Virus record (IMG/VR): IMGVR_UViG_3300010413_000074
Span: 1-41,793 of that record
Reading direction: 5' to 3' (one strand)
Length of the DNA: 41,793 nt
DNA from: a virus
Under the pieces are notes generated by a model that was given only the letters and a program-made list of their open reading frames with translations, made no database searches and had not been told where the DNA came from. Positions 1 through 9,188 of this stretch are shown piece by piece; the stretch's first letter is position 1; every line of letters begins with the position of its first letter. Position numbers and translations under genes: made by a program.

Positions 1-45
1 GGTTTCAATATCCGGTCGCAACTTTTACCCGAAAGGTAACACGAT

Positions 46-540
46 ATGAAAGGCAAGCGTAAACCATTAGAAATAGAAGAATTACAAGGGAATCCAGGCA
101 GAAGGCCGTTAAAAGTAGCTCCAAAAACAGAAATAATACAAGATAAAGAGCCGCCAGAATATATGACCGATGGGGCAAAAAAAGAATGGAAAAGAATAAT
201 AAAAATTTATAAAACAATTGGAATGATTACAGAATCCGATTTAAAAGGGCTTGAATCTCTTTGTAATTTAGCCGACAGGTTAGAATGGGTTACTAAACAA
301 ACAACGGAATTAATAGAGTTGTATGAGGTTACAGATGATTTAAGTATGAAAGTAAAAATTGGTGATATACTTAAAAACATGATGAACTATGAACTTAAAT
401 ATTCTGCGCAACTTAAAGTAATGTGTGGTGAGTTTGGGTTTAGTCCTGCAGCACGTTCAAGGGTTGGTATTAAACCTGAAAAGCCAAAAGAAAAAAACGA
501 AATAGAGGATTTTCTTAATAGAGAATGCAAGATAACATAA
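46..540 (+). CDS. terS: Terminase small subunit (P27 family)
   Basis: A 164-residue protein that should recognise the phage packaging site and deliver DNA to the large terminase. The N-terminus carries the basic LQGNPGRRPLK stretch typical of P27-type small terminases, followed by helical charged segments and a basic Pro/Lys-rich tail. It sits directly before terL, and the terL start codon overlaps its last 16 nt, so the two are probably translationally coupled. The ATG at 46 is preceded by AAAGGT about 9 nt upstream. A short hairpin (TTACC/GGTAA, 25-39) covers that ribosome site. The family call rests on the N-terminal motif and gene order; which DNA it binds is unknown. Confidence 0.9.
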   Translation: MKGKRKPLEIEELQGNPGRRPLKVAPKTEIIQDKEPPEYMTDGAKKEWKRIIKIYKTIGMITESDLKGLESLCNLADRLEWVTKQTTELIELYEVTDDLSMKVKIGDILKNMMNYELKYSAQLKVMCGEFGFSPAARSRVGIKPEKPKEKNEIEDFLNRECKIT

Positions 541-2189
541 AAAACGAAGACATTAAAAATTATATTTCTGATGTTATAGATAATCCTGATAGACATTGTA
601 AATATGAACAACAAGCGGTAAAAAGATTTTTAAAAGATTTTGAAAATAAAAATATTTTTTTCGATTACGAATCAGTAGAAAATTATTTATATTTTTTTTC
701 TATACTAAAACATGTTAAGGGTGAATGGGCAGGGAGTAAATTAAAATTAGAACCGTGGCAAAAGTTTATAGTCTATAACGTGTTTGGTTGGAAGAAAAAA
801 GATACTAATACAAGAAGATATAAAACAGTATACATTGAAGTTCCCAGAAAAAACGGCAAGTCAAGTTTTATGGCTGGGCTGTCTCTTGCAATATTCTTTA
901 TAGATAAGGAAGCCGGAGCAGAGATATATTGTGCTTCAACTAAAAAGGATCAATCAAGGATAGTTTTCGAAATTGCAAGAGATATGATAAAAAACGTAAA
1001 GTCACTTAACGACAGAGCAAAGATTGTTAAAAGCAATATTGCTATAATAGAAACAGCAAGCAAATTTGAACCGTTAGGTGCAGACGATGATACTATGGAT
1101 GGTCTTAATGTTCATTTGGCTGTTATTGATGAATTACATGCACATAAAACAAGGGGTGTATGGGATGTATTAGACGAGGCGACAGGATCAAGAACACAGC
1201 CAATTATTGCAGCAATAACAACTGCGGGATTTAATAAACAATCTGTATGCTGGGAGCAGCATGAATATTTAGAAAAGATTCTTGAAGGGGTTATAGAAGA
1301 TGATTCATATTTTGGGATGATATTTACAATTGACGAAGGCGATGACTGGGAGGATGAATCATCATGGTATAAAGCCAATCCAAATTTAGGGATATCTGTT
1401 AAACTTGATGATTTTAAAAAATTAGCACAGCAAGCAAAAGAGATTCCAAGCAAGCAAAATTCTTTTAAACGGAAAAAGTTAAATATTTGGACAGAAGCAG
1501 AATCAAGATGGTTAACTGAAGATAACTGGAATAAGGGAAGTGGCATAATACCAGAAGAATTGAAAGGCAACTGTTATGCAGGATTAGATTTGTCAAGCAC
1601 GCTTGATATAACTGCTTTAGTGTTGGTATTTGCAAAAGAAACAGAGGAAGATAAATATAATATACTTTGTGATTTTTTTATGCCTGCAGATAACGTGTAT
1701 AAACGAGTAAAAAAAGATCGTGTCCCTTATGATGTATGGATAGAACAGGGATATATTACGGCTACGCCCGGAAATGTTATAGATTATAATTTTATAATTG
1801 ATAGAATAGATTATTATGCACAGACATATGATTTGCAAGAAATAGCATATGACAGGTGGGGTGCTACAAAAATAGTCCAGGACATACAGGAAAAAGGAAT
1901 GACTGTTGTCCCGTTTGGTCAAGGTTTTGGATCTATGAGTCCGGCATGTAAAGACCTTGAAAGGATGTTGATGTCAGGTCAACTTAATCATGGCGATAAT
2001 CCGGTATTAAGATGGATGTCATCTAATGCAGTTATTGTAGAAAATCCTGCAGGTGATATAAAAATGGATAAGTCAAAGTCAACAGAAAAAGTTGATGGCA
2101 TGATTGCTCTTGCAATGGCACTTGACAGAGCTTTAAGAAATGTTGATAATACAAGCATATATGAGACTGAAGATCTTTTAATCATATAG
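525..2189 (+). CDS. terL: Terminase large subunit (ATPase/nuclease packaging motor)
   Basis: This 554-residue protein is the ATP-driven motor and nuclease that cuts concatemeric DNA and pumps it through the portal. The ATPase half has a Walker A-like PRKNGKSS at about residues 107-114 and a Walker B VIDEL with the DE pair at about 202-203. The nuclease half shows the RNase H-like acidic set: D355 in GLDLSS, D443 in AYDRWG and D524 in VDGMIALAMA. Length and motif order match full-length HK97/P27-type large terminases, so it looks intact. It overlaps terS by 16 nt, and the portal gene follows after 12 nt from a CTG start. Confidence 0.96.
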   Translation: MQDNIKNEDIKNYISDVIDNPDRHCKYEQQAVKRFLKDFENKNIFFDYESVENYLYFFSILKHVKGEWAGSKLKLEPWQKFIVYNVFGWKKKDTNTRRYKTVYIEVPRKNGKSSFMAGLSLAIFFIDKEAGAEIYCASTKKDQSRIVFEIARDMIKNVKSLNDRAKIVKSNIAIIETASKFEPLGADDDTMDGLNVHLAVIDELHAHKTRGVWDVLDEATGSRTQPIIAAITTAGFNKQSVCWEQHEYLEKILEGVIEDDSYFGMIFTIDEGDDWEDESSWYKANPNLGISVKLDDFKKLAQQAKEIPSKQNSFKRKKLNIWTEAESRWLTEDNWNKGSGIIPEELKGNCYAGLDLSSTLDITALVLVFAKETEEDKYNILCDFFMPADNVYKRVKKDRVPYDVWIEQGYITATPGNVIDYNFIIDRIDYYAQTYDLQEIAYDRWGATKIVQDIQEKGMTVVPFGQGFGSMSPACKDLERMLMSGQLNHGDNPVLRWMSSNAVIVENPAGDIKMDKSKSTEKVDGMIALAMALDRALRNVDNTSIYETEDLLII

Positions 2190-2201
2190 GAGTTAAAAAA
2201 A

Positions 2202-4241
2202 CTGGGAATAAAGCTTATAGACCGTTTTAAAAATGCTGCTCGTGCTTTCTCATTAACTGATTTAGATACTTTACTTGATTATATTAATTTAGGCTATCCC
2301 TCTTCAAGCGGTATAATTGTCAATGAAAAAATTGCCATGAATTTTAGTGCATGGTTCAACGGTGTCCAGCAGATAAGCCAAACGATAGCATCCTTGCCGA
2401 TATATGTTTACAAAAAGATTTCAGAAGAAAAAAAAGAAAAATTCAAATCACTTCCTTTATTCTATGTACTTAGCAAAAAAACAAATATAAGAACTTCTGC
2501 TTATACTTGGAGTGAAACTACAATAAACCATGCTATAAACTGGGGGAATGCTTATAGTTATATTGAGAGGGATCGGTCTTATCGAGTTGTAGGTCTTTGG
2601 TTAATGAATCCTCGCAATATACAGAAAATAAAAGTAAATAATGATGGCACACTTACATATTTATATCGAGATAATAACAGAGTAAAAGAGTTTTTACAGG
2701 ATGAAATATTGCATATACCGGGATTGGGATTTGATGGAATACAAGGTTATTCTGTATTGTCTTTAGCAAAAGAAGCTATTGGGCTTGGTCTTTCTATGGA
2801 AAAATTTAATAATAAATTCTATGAATCGGGTACAAGCATAGGTGGAATACTTACACATCCAGGAAAGTTGAGCGTAGAAGCAAAGCATAAACTTAAAAAG
2901 CAGTTAAAAGGCGAATACGGTGGGGCAGTTAATGCATACAAGACTATGGTATTATCGGAAGGTATGACTTATGAGAAATTGGGTATGCCTTTAGAAGATG
3001 CACAATTTTTGCAATCAAGAGAATTTCAGATTCAAGAAATAGCCCGATGGCTAAATATGCCTCCTCATAAATTAAAAGATTTATCACACGCAACTTATTC
3101 TAACATAGAGCAAGAACAGGCCAGTTATTATCAGGATACAATAAGGCCGTGGCTTGAAAGGATGGAGGCAGTAATGAATATAAAATTGCTGCCAGATCCT
3201 ATCAATACTTTTATTGAATGTGATTTTAAAGCTATATTAAGGGCTGATATGAAAACAAGGTATGAGTCATATAATATAGGCCGCATGGGTGGTTGGTTAA
3301 GTGCTAATGCAATACTTGGAATGGAGAACATGAACCCTATAGATGAAGAATATGCAGATGCACATATGATTCCGCTTAATATGGTAAATGCTAAAAGCTT
3401 AACAGAAGAACCAGAGCCCATGGAAGAGCCAAAACAAATAGAAGAAGATAAGTCAGAAAATAAAGAAGAAGACAAAGAAGAAAAAAGCCTTATTATACCG
3501 ATTGAACAAAGACTTATAGTTAATAATTTGGAAACAAGGGCAGCAAAAAGCATTGTTATACGAAGAAATATAACCGATTCATACAGAGATTTATTTAAAA
3601 AAACTTTACAGCGAATTGTCAATAAAGAAATAAAAGATATAAGAAGTATGACAAATAACTATGATTTTAAGGACGAATTACTTACTTTGATGAATGACTA
3701 TTATAGAAAGTTCCCTGATTATTTTGTAAAAAATTATAAACCTGCTATATATAGTTTTGCTGATGAAATTGTAAGAGCTGCCAAAGAAGAAGTAAAAGCA
3801 AGTGATATTGATACCTCAAAACTTATAGATAATTACATGGACACAACTACAGTAAGATATGTTTCAAGCAGCCAAAGCCAACTGGCAAAAATAATAAGAA
3901 ATTCACAGCTTGATGAAATAAATAACAATATAGATCAGCGATTGTCGGAGTGGGAAGAAAAAAGAGCTGATAAAGTAACTAATCACGAATTGATAGATGG
4001 CGAAAACGGCTTTGCACAGTTTATATTTTTTGCATCTGGTTTCAATAGCATGTGGGTTTCTGTTGGAAAGTCATGCCCTTATTGCAATACACTTGATGGA
4101 CGTATTATTTCAGAGGGTGGATATTATATAACAAAAGGAGAGAGCATTCAGCCTGAAGATAAAGAACCGATGAATTTTAACAGTAATATCAGTCATCCTT
4201 CAGCTCATCAGGGTTGTGATTGTTCTATAATACCAGTATAA
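2202..4241 (+). CDS. Portal protein fused to a MuF-like head morphogenesis domain, CTG start
   Basis: Forms the dodecameric DNA channel at one capsid vertex. The first in-frame ATG (2337) would cut off conserved sequence. The frame is open upstream and encodes a normal portal N-terminus, including a VNEKIAMNFSAW-type stretch. A CTG at 2202 with AGGAG 9 nt upstream is the best start, giving about 679 residues. The first ~380 residues are HK97-type portal; an acidic Glu/Lys linker follows. The C-terminal part ends with CPYC, DGR and a His/Cys tail (AHQGCDC), as in Mu gpF-like minor head proteins. Fusion of portal and MuF domains is known in other phages. The start codon is inference; the upstream open frame is seen directly. 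Confidence 0.92.
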   Translation: MGIKLIDRFKNAARAFSLTDLDTLLDYINLGYPSSSGIIVNEKIAMNFSAWFNGVQQISQTIASLPIYVYKKISEEKKEKFKSLPLFYVLSKKTNIRTSAYTWSETTINHAINWGNAYSYIERDRSYRVVGLWLMNPRNIQKIKVNNDGTLTYLYRDNNRVKEFLQDEILHIPGLGFDGIQGYSVLSLAKEAIGLGLSMEKFNNKFYESGTSIGGILTHPGKLSVEAKHKLKKQLKGEYGGAVNAYKTMVLSEGMTYEKLGMPLEDAQFLQSREFQIQEIARWLNMPPHKLKDLSHATYSNIEQEQASYYQDTIRPWLERMEAVMNIKLLPDPINTFIECDFKAILRADMKTRYESYNIGRMGGWLSANAILGMENMNPIDEEYADAHMIPLNMVNAKSLTEEPEPMEEPKQIEEDKSENKEEDKEEKSLIIPIEQRLIVNNLETRAAKSIVIRRNITDSYRDLFKKTLQRIVNKEIKDIRSMTNNYDFKDELLTLMNDYYRKFPDYFVKNYKPAIYSFADEIVRAAKEEVKASDIDTSKLIDNYMDTTTVRYVSSSQSQLAKIIRNSQLDEINNNIDQRLSEWEEKRADKVTNHELIDGENGFAQFIFFASGFNSMWVSVGKSCPYCNTLDGRIISEGGYYITKGESIQPEDKEPMNFNSNISHPSAHQGCDCSIIPV

Positions 4242-4402
4242 TGGAAAAAGCTATTTTAAAAAAACAAGATAGAAGTATAGATACTTTGAAGAGTATTGCA
4301 AAAGATATTCAAAAGAAGTATAATAATACTATAAAGATTGAGCTTAATGTACATAAGGATAAACCGGATGTACATTGTAATATAACTGAATATATAGATT
4401 AA
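4241..4402 (+). CDS. Small hypothetical protein between portal and protease
   Basis: A 53-residue, lysine-rich protein whose ATG overlaps the portal stop codon (TAATG), a common arrangement for coupled translation. It is mostly helical in appearance, then ends in an amphipathic stretch with His and Asp. I do not recognise a family. A longer start at 4220 is open but lies inside portal and has no advantage. Position between portal and prohead protease suggests a head-assembly accessory role, but nothing in the sequence proves it. Confidence 0.6.
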   Translation: MEKAILKKQDRSIDTLKSIAKDIQKKYNNTIKIELNVHKDKPDVHCNITEYID

Positions 4403-4454
4403 ATAAAACAGACCGCCGGAATACACCGACCTGCTACCATAGGGGAGGTGTATA

Positions 4455-5333
4455 TTGCCAATACCAAAACCAAAAACCAACGAATCAAAAGATGATTTTA
4501 TTTCACGATGTATGTCTAATGATACCATGATAGAAGAATATCCAGATGATGATAAAAGATATGCAATATGCGAATCGAGTTGGAAAGAAAAAAAAGCAGC
4601 TTCTAATTTTATTGAAAGAAGGTATATTTATCAAGATGTTGATATGGAATTTAGATATGATTCAGATAATAACACTCTTGAAGGTTATGCCGCAAGGTTT
4701 AATGTATATTCTGAAGATTTAGGGGGCTTTAAAGAACGCATAAAGCCGGGTGCTTTTAAAAAAACAATAAAAGAAAACGATATAAGAGCTTTGTTTAATC
4801 ATGATCCTAATTATGTATTAGGCCGTACAAAAAATGACACTTTAGATCTTATTGAAAATAACAAAGGTTTAAAATTCAGAGTAGTGTTGCCAGACACATC
4901 TATTGCAAAAGATTTGAAAATATCCATTGACAGGGGTGATATAAGTCAATGTTCTTTTGGCTTTCAGACCATAAAAGATTCATGGTCTGAAGATTACAAG
5001 AAGCGAGATTTAATTGAAGCAAAATTATTTGATATTTCACCAGTAACATTTCCAGCATACACACAAACAGAAGTAAAAGTCAGAAATGCACTTATAGAAA
5101 TGGGTATTGATTATAATTCTATAAATTTAATAATAACAAAAGCGAATAGAAATATTGAATTGTCAGATAGTGATAATCAAATTCTTAAAAATACAATTGA
5201 TATACTTGGTAGTTTTTTAAATATTGATGAACCGCCTGCAGAAGGGCATTCAGAATTGTCAGAACCGGATTACTCTATTCAGGCAAGAATATTGTTAAAA
5301 AAATATCGGGTGTCAAAACTCACAGGAGGTTAA
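4455..5333 (+). CDS. HK97-type prohead maturation protease, TTG start
   Basis: A 292-residue serine protease that cleaves the capsid N-terminal scaffold region during head maturation. It starts at TTG 4455 behind a very strong GGGGAGGTG site. The first ~50 residues form a small helical domain (SRCMSNDTMIEEYPDD and an Ala-Ile-Cys stretch) seen in front of many phage prohead proteases. The protease core follows: a His in FNHDPNYVLGRT, a Ser in SQCSFGFQ, and the conserved DISPVTFPAY segment. The C-terminal ~80 residues may act as scaffold. The capsid gene begins one base after its stop, with the ribosome site inside the end of this gene. Confidence 0.92.
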   Translation: MPIPKPKTNESKDDFISRCMSNDTMIEEYPDDDKRYAICESSWKEKKAASNFIERRYIYQDVDMEFRYDSDNNTLEGYAARFNVYSEDLGGFKERIKPGAFKKTIKENDIRALFNHDPNYVLGRTKNDTLDLIENNKGLKFRVVLPDTSIAKDLKISIDRGDISQCSFGFQTIKDSWSEDYKKRDLIEAKLFDISPVTFPAYTQTEVKVRNALIEMGIDYNSINLIITKANRNIELSDSDNQILKNTIDILGSFLNIDEPPAEGHSELSEPDYSIQARILLKKYRVSKLTGG

Positions 5334-5334
5334 G

Positions 5335-6654
5335 ATGGATAAACTTAAAAACGAGCTTGCAAAACTTCAGACAGAAATAGATGAACTTGAATCAAGTGTC
5401 AATGATGAATCAAGAAGTTTTACAAAGGATGAGCTTGAAAAGGTTACAGAAAAACTTGACAGAATAGAAACTATAGAAGCAGAAATAAAAACAAGGTCAA
5501 GGATTTCAGAAAGAAAACCTGAAGAAAAGCCAATTGCAAGGGCTATTTTAGATAATGTTGAGCCTGCTGCTGAAAAAGAAGAATATAGATTCGGTCAGTA
5601 TGTTCAGGATTGTATAAAAGCGTCACGACCTGATGGTGGAGATTTTACTCCAAGATTAAGAAACCATCAGAAAAGAGCTTTATCTGAAATAAACGAACAG
5701 CGTGCTATTTCTGGTTTAAGTGAACTGATTCCGTCAGACGGCGGGTTCCTTTTGACTACAGATTATAGTTCAGAGCTATTACAGAACGCATATGCTACAG
5801 GATTACTTGCAAGTAGATGCCGCAGAATACCGATTAGCACAAGTGCAGGAAAAATAGTAATTCCTGGTGTAGATGAAACATCAAGAGCAGACGGATACAG
5901 GAATGGTGGAGTAAGAATGTACTGGGCAGGTGAAGGTGATGAGAAAACATCAAGTAAACCTAAATTTAGAAGGGTAGAACTCGAACCACATAAACTTGTT
6001 GGTCTTGTATATATGACCGATGAACTTATGATGGATGTTGCAGCCTTAGAGGGTTATGTCAGGGATATGTTTGCACAGGAAATGGGTTTCAAACTTGATG
6101 ATGCAATAATTGAGGGAACAGGTGCAGGCCAGCCTTTAGGAATTAAGAATTCAGGTGCGCTTGTAAGTGTGGCGAAAGAAGTTGGACAAGCAGCAGATTC
6201 TATTGTGGCTGAAAATATTGAGAAGATGTATAGTAGAATATTTCCATCATCATTATCAAATTCAGTGTGGCTTATAAATCAGAATTGTTGGCCTCAGATT
6301 TTTCAGCTTCATCATGCAGTCGGAACAGGTGGTGCGCCTATGTTTATGCTGCCAGGCAGTATGCCGAATGCGCCAGCAGGAACTTTACTTGGTAGGCCCA
6401 TTATACCGATTGAACAGTGCGAAACTCTGGGAGATGCAGGAGATATTTATTTTGTTGATTTTAAACATTATATGTTAACAGATAAAGGTGGAATGCAGTC
6501 AGCACTCAGTATGCATGTCAGATTTATTTATGATGAAACTGTTCTCAGGTTTGTATATAGAGTAGACGGTCAGCCTGATATCAATAGTGCTGTTACACCT
6601 TTTAAAACAACTGATACTCAGTCACCTTTTATTACTTTAGCAGAAAGAGCATAA
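5335..6654 (+). CDS. Major capsid protein (HK97 fold)
   Basis: A 439-residue protein that builds the icosahedral head. Residues 1-60 or so form a charged coiled coil, the delta/scaffold region expected to be removed by the upstream protease. The mature domain follows after about residue 100, with typical HK97 segments: RAISGLSELIPSDGGFLL, a GEGDE loop, LVGLVYMTDELMMD and the long ALEGYVRDMFAQEM helix. The C-terminus carries the DETVLRFVYRVDGQP strand pattern. An AGGAGG site precedes the ATG. Length and pattern are normal for the family. Confidence 0.95.
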   Translation: MDKLKNELAKLQTEIDELESSVNDESRSFTKDELEKVTEKLDRIETIEAEIKTRSRISERKPEEKPIARAILDNVEPAAEKEEYRFGQYVQDCIKASRPDGGDFTPRLRNHQKRALSEINEQRAISGLSELIPSDGGFLLTTDYSSELLQNAYATGLLASRCRRIPISTSAGKIVIPGVDETSRADGYRNGGVRMYWAGEGDEKTSSKPKFRRVELEPHKLVGLVYMTDELMMDVAALEGYVRDMFAQEMGFKLDDAIIEGTGAGQPLGIKNSGALVSVAKEVGQAADSIVAENIEKMYSRIFPSSLSNSVWLINQNCWPQIFQLHHAVGTGGAPMFMLPGSMPNAPAGTLLGRPIIPIEQCETLGDAGDIYFVDFKHYMLTDKGGMQSALSMHVRFIYDETVLRFVYRVDGQPDINSAVTPFKTTDTQSPFITLAERA

Positions 6655-6664
6655 GGAGGAAATA

Positions 6665-7150
6665 ATGGTAAATTTTGCAGAAGAACATAAAATTGTAAAC
6701 TGTTTCAACTCAAGCTTTATAGCTGCTAATGAAGATATTTACAACGGTAATCCGGCAAGTGATGTAATCAATATGCAGGATTGGCGGGATGTTATTTTTA
6801 TTATCCAGCGAGGAGCAGGAGCAACAGGAACGGCTACTGTAACAGTAGAAAGTTGTGACGATACTACTCCGACAACTACTACAGCAGTGGCATTCAGGTC
6901 AAGAACCATGACAACCGCAACAGACACTTGGGCAGCATGGACTGCAAGGGCGGCAGCAGGCTATACAACAACAGCAGGAGCAGATACAGCAGAGGAAATA
7001 TGGGTATCTTCAGACGGTTTAAGTGGTTCTGATAAATATGTACGGTTACAGTTAACAGAAGTAGTGAATAATGCTTGTGATGGCGGAGTTGTAGCAATTC
7101 TGTTTAATCCTAGATACGCAGAAGATGTTAACAGAACTGTATTAACATAA
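6665..7150 (+). CDS. Putative capsid-associated (decoration) protein
   Basis: A 161-residue beta-rich, Thr/Ala-rich protein encoded 10 nt after the capsid gene with its own AGGAGG site. The position is that of head decoration or stabilising proteins, and the sequence pattern (a QRGAGATGTATVTVES strand pair, then KYVRLQLTEV) looks like a small beta-sandwich. A similar strand pattern occurs inside the connector protein encoded at 9722-10642, suggesting a shared fold. Assignment as a decoration protein is inference from position and composition; no catalytic motif is visible. Confidence 0.65.
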   Translation: MVNFAEEHKIVNCFNSSFIAANEDIYNGNPASDVINMQDWRDVIFIIQRGAGATGTATVTVESCDDTTPTTTTAVAFRSRTMTTATDTWAAWTARAAAGYTTTAGADTAEEIWVSSDGLSGSDKYVRLQLTEVVNNACDGGVVAILFNPRYAEDVNRTVLT

Positions 7151-7160
7151 GGAGGATAAA

Positions 7161-8090
7161 ATGAGTGTAAACGCTTTTAATCCTCCAAGAGGATCGGTTG
7201 CTTCAAGATGGTTGCAAGGTCATTTGTTTTTCTATCCGGGTGATGTTCCAGGAACATGCTTTTATGTAGATAGCAATTCTGGTGCAGCTGCCAATGATGG
7301 GTTAACATGGGATACTGCACTTAATACTATTGATGCAGCTGTAAACAAGTGTACAGCGTCAGCAGGCGACGCAATATATGTGCATCCGTCACATACAGAA
7401 ACGCTTGCTGCAGATAGCGCAATTGATATTGATGTAGCAGGTGTTACAGTATACGGAATCAGGATTGGCAATTTGATGCCTACTTTAAGCGTAACAGCAG
7501 TCGCAGGAGACTGTAAACTCGCTGCAGCAGGAGTTTCAATACACAATCTTAGTTTTACTGGTGATATTGATGCAACAACAGGATGTATAGAAGTTTCCGG
7601 AGCTGATTGTGCTGTAGTAAATTGTCAGTATAGAGATGTAACAGGACAGGCTACTGATGTATTAATTACTGTTGACGGAGCAGACAGACTACTTATAGAC
7701 GGGTTTAAAAGTATCGGTGCAGCCGCAGCAGGTGCGAATAGTGCTATTGCAGTTGATGGTTCGGATGACATAGTTATCAGAAACTTTAACCTATATGGCA
7801 ATTTTGCAGTTGGCGGAATTGATTTTAGAACAACTGCATCTAATAGAGTACATGTACATTCTGGTCTTATCTGGACAGAGAACGCAGCTGATATTGCAAT
7901 AGTCGATACTATTACAGGTTCAAGCGGTACTATAGGCCCGGATATAGAAATCATGTTGCAGGACAACGCAGCCAATATTACAACAGCAGTAACAGGAGCG
8001 ACTTTTCAATTGTTTGATCCAGTATATGTATGTAACCTTGTTAATGAAAAAGGGATGTTAATAAACTGGACAGCAAGTACACATGCTTAA
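7161..8090 (+). CDS. Parallel beta-helix virion protein (putative head surface protein)
   Basis: A 309-residue protein with a right-handed beta-helix look. After about 40 residues comes FYVDSNSGAAANDGLTWDTA, the entry strand seen in many pectate-lyase-like phage proteins, then regular short strands with repeated Val/Ile and Asn/Asp turns up to about residue 240. The gene lies within the head module and has its own AGGAGG site. Such folds usually bind or cut polysaccharides, or simply form fibres. No clear catalytic Asp/Glu set is visible, so I propose a surface adhesin or head fibre rather than an enzyme. Function is inferred. Confidence 0.65.
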   Translation: MSVNAFNPPRGSVASRWLQGHLFFYPGDVPGTCFYVDSNSGAAANDGLTWDTALNTIDAAVNKCTASAGDAIYVHPSHTETLAADSAIDIDVAGVTVYGIRIGNLMPTLSVTAVAGDCKLAAAGVSIHNLSFTGDIDATTGCIEVSGADCAVVNCQYRDVTGQATDVLITVDGADRLLIDGFKSIGAAAAGANSAIAVDGSDDIVIRNFNLYGNFAVGGIDFRTTASNRVHVHSGLIWTENAADIAIVDTITGSSGTIGPDIEIMLQDNAANITTAVTGATFQLFDPVYVCNLVNEKGMLINWTASTHA

Positions 8091-8095
8091 ATTAA

Positions 8096-8114
8096 GGGGC
8101 GGTTTACCCGCCCT
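8096..8114 (+). terminator. GC-rich hairpin in the head-gene intergenic gap
   Basis: GGGCGG (8097-8102) pairs with CCGCCC (8108-8113) around a 5-nt loop, just after the beta-helix stop codon. It is followed by only TATTTTA rather than a long T-run, so termination would be weak. It may instead set relative transcript levels between head genes or stabilise mRNA ends. Confidence 0.5.
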
Positions 8115-8131
8115 ATTTTAAAGGAGCTTAT

Positions 8132-8854
8132 ATGGCAAGACAAACAAAAACAGTAAACACATATGCAACTGTCACATATGATGATTTATATAATAACAGG
8201 TGGCTTGATGCCGTTGGTGAAAATGTTCGCAAGTTTGAACTTGGTTTAGGAATACCGACAGATGACACAACAGGCGATCCTACTCAGTTTACATGCACGA
8301 TGACGGAAGCGGGCGCAGGAAATACAACAGCAGTCAATAATACAGAAGCAGGACAGGCAGTTTTAATTACTAATGCTGCAAATGAAAATGACGGAATCAA
8401 TATGCAATTAAAAGGCTCGGCTTTTCAGCTAACAGCAGGCAAGCCGTTGTATTTTGGCATTAAGTGTAAGATTTCAGATGCAACACAGAGCGATCTATTA
8501 GTTGGTCTTTGTGAAGTTGACACTACATTAATAAATGCACATGCTCACGCAGTAACGGATGATGGAATATATTTTTCATGTCTCGATGGGTCAACAACAA
8601 TTAATTTTACAAATGAATTGAATGGGACAGAAGGTACAACAGCATCAAGTGTAGCGATGGACACAAACGAACATATCTATGAAATATATTATGATGGTCA
8701 GACGGTATATGCGTATGTTGACAATAACCTTGTTACATCAGTATCCGCAGGACTTGCAGCAGTTGCGTTAACTCCATCAGTTGCATTTTACAACGGTGAA
8801 GCAGTAGCGAAAAATATGGACATAGCATGGATGCGATGTATCCAAGTGAGGTAA
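8132..8854 (+). CDS. Jelly-roll/lectin-like virion protein
   Basis: A 240-residue beta-rich protein with the general pattern of a concanavalin A-like (LamG-type) sandwich. Alternating strands include LYFGIKCKISD, DGIYFSCLDGS and a strand with HIYEIYYDGQTVYAYVDNN, followed by LTPSVAFYNGEA. This order (binding-face strands, then 'displayed length versus small object' wording typical of LamG/lectin domains) suggests carbohydrate or surface binding. It is encoded in the head-decoration block and has its own AGGAG site. The fold is inferred from the strand pattern alone. Confidence 0.6.
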   Translation: MARQTKTVNTYATVTYDDLYNNRWLDAVGENVRKFELGLGIPTDDTTGDPTQFTCTMTEAGAGNTTAVNNTEAGQAVLITNAANENDGINMQLKGSAFQLTAGKPLYFGIKCKISDATQSDLLVGLCEVDTTLINAHAHAVTDDGIYFSCLDGSTTINFTNELNGTEGTTASSVAMDTNEHIYEIYYDGQTVYAYVDNNLVTSVSAGLAAVALTPSVAFYNGEAVAKNMDIAWMRCIQVR

Positions 8855-8857
8855 ACC

Positions 8858-9184
8858 ATGATTAACAAAGTTTATCAAACAGGTGCAGGGGCAATAGCAT
8901 ATGTATTTGAACCTAACACAGGGTTTCAGCTTGAGGAAATAGTATTAAAACTAAGTGCTGCAGGTGGTGCTGCTGAAAATTTCAGCGTAGATGAAATAGA
9001 TAATAATGGGGCAGAATATGGGGCTAATATTGTAAGTCAGGATATGAATACTGTTACTACTTTGAAATTTCAACCGGACAGGCCGTTTGAGTATCAGACA
9101 GGTGATAAGTTAGATTTCACTTATACTAACACAAACAGCAGAACATGGGGCTTGACTATTAAGTTTAAGCCAATAAATGGGTGA
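8858..9184 (+). CDS. Small beta-sandwich virion protein (putative)
   Basis: A 108-residue protein dominated by beta strands (FQLEEIVLKLSAAGG, TTLKFQPDRPF, WGLTIKFKP), separated by Asn/Gly turns. It begins 3 nt after the preceding stop and runs to within a few bases of the next gene. Size and strand pattern fit a decoration or fibre-attachment protein. I do not recognise a named family. Confidence 0.6.
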   Translation: MINKVYQTGAGAIAYVFEPNTGFQLEEIVLKLSAAGGAAENFSVDEIDNNGAEYGANIVSQDMNTVTTLKFQPDRPFEYQTGDKLDFTYTNTNSRTWGLTIKFKPING

Positions 9185-9188
9185 TATT

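Noticed and set aside
1112-1922. Antisense frames over terL
   Set aside because: Shadow frames without ribosome sites opposite a clearly conserved gene.
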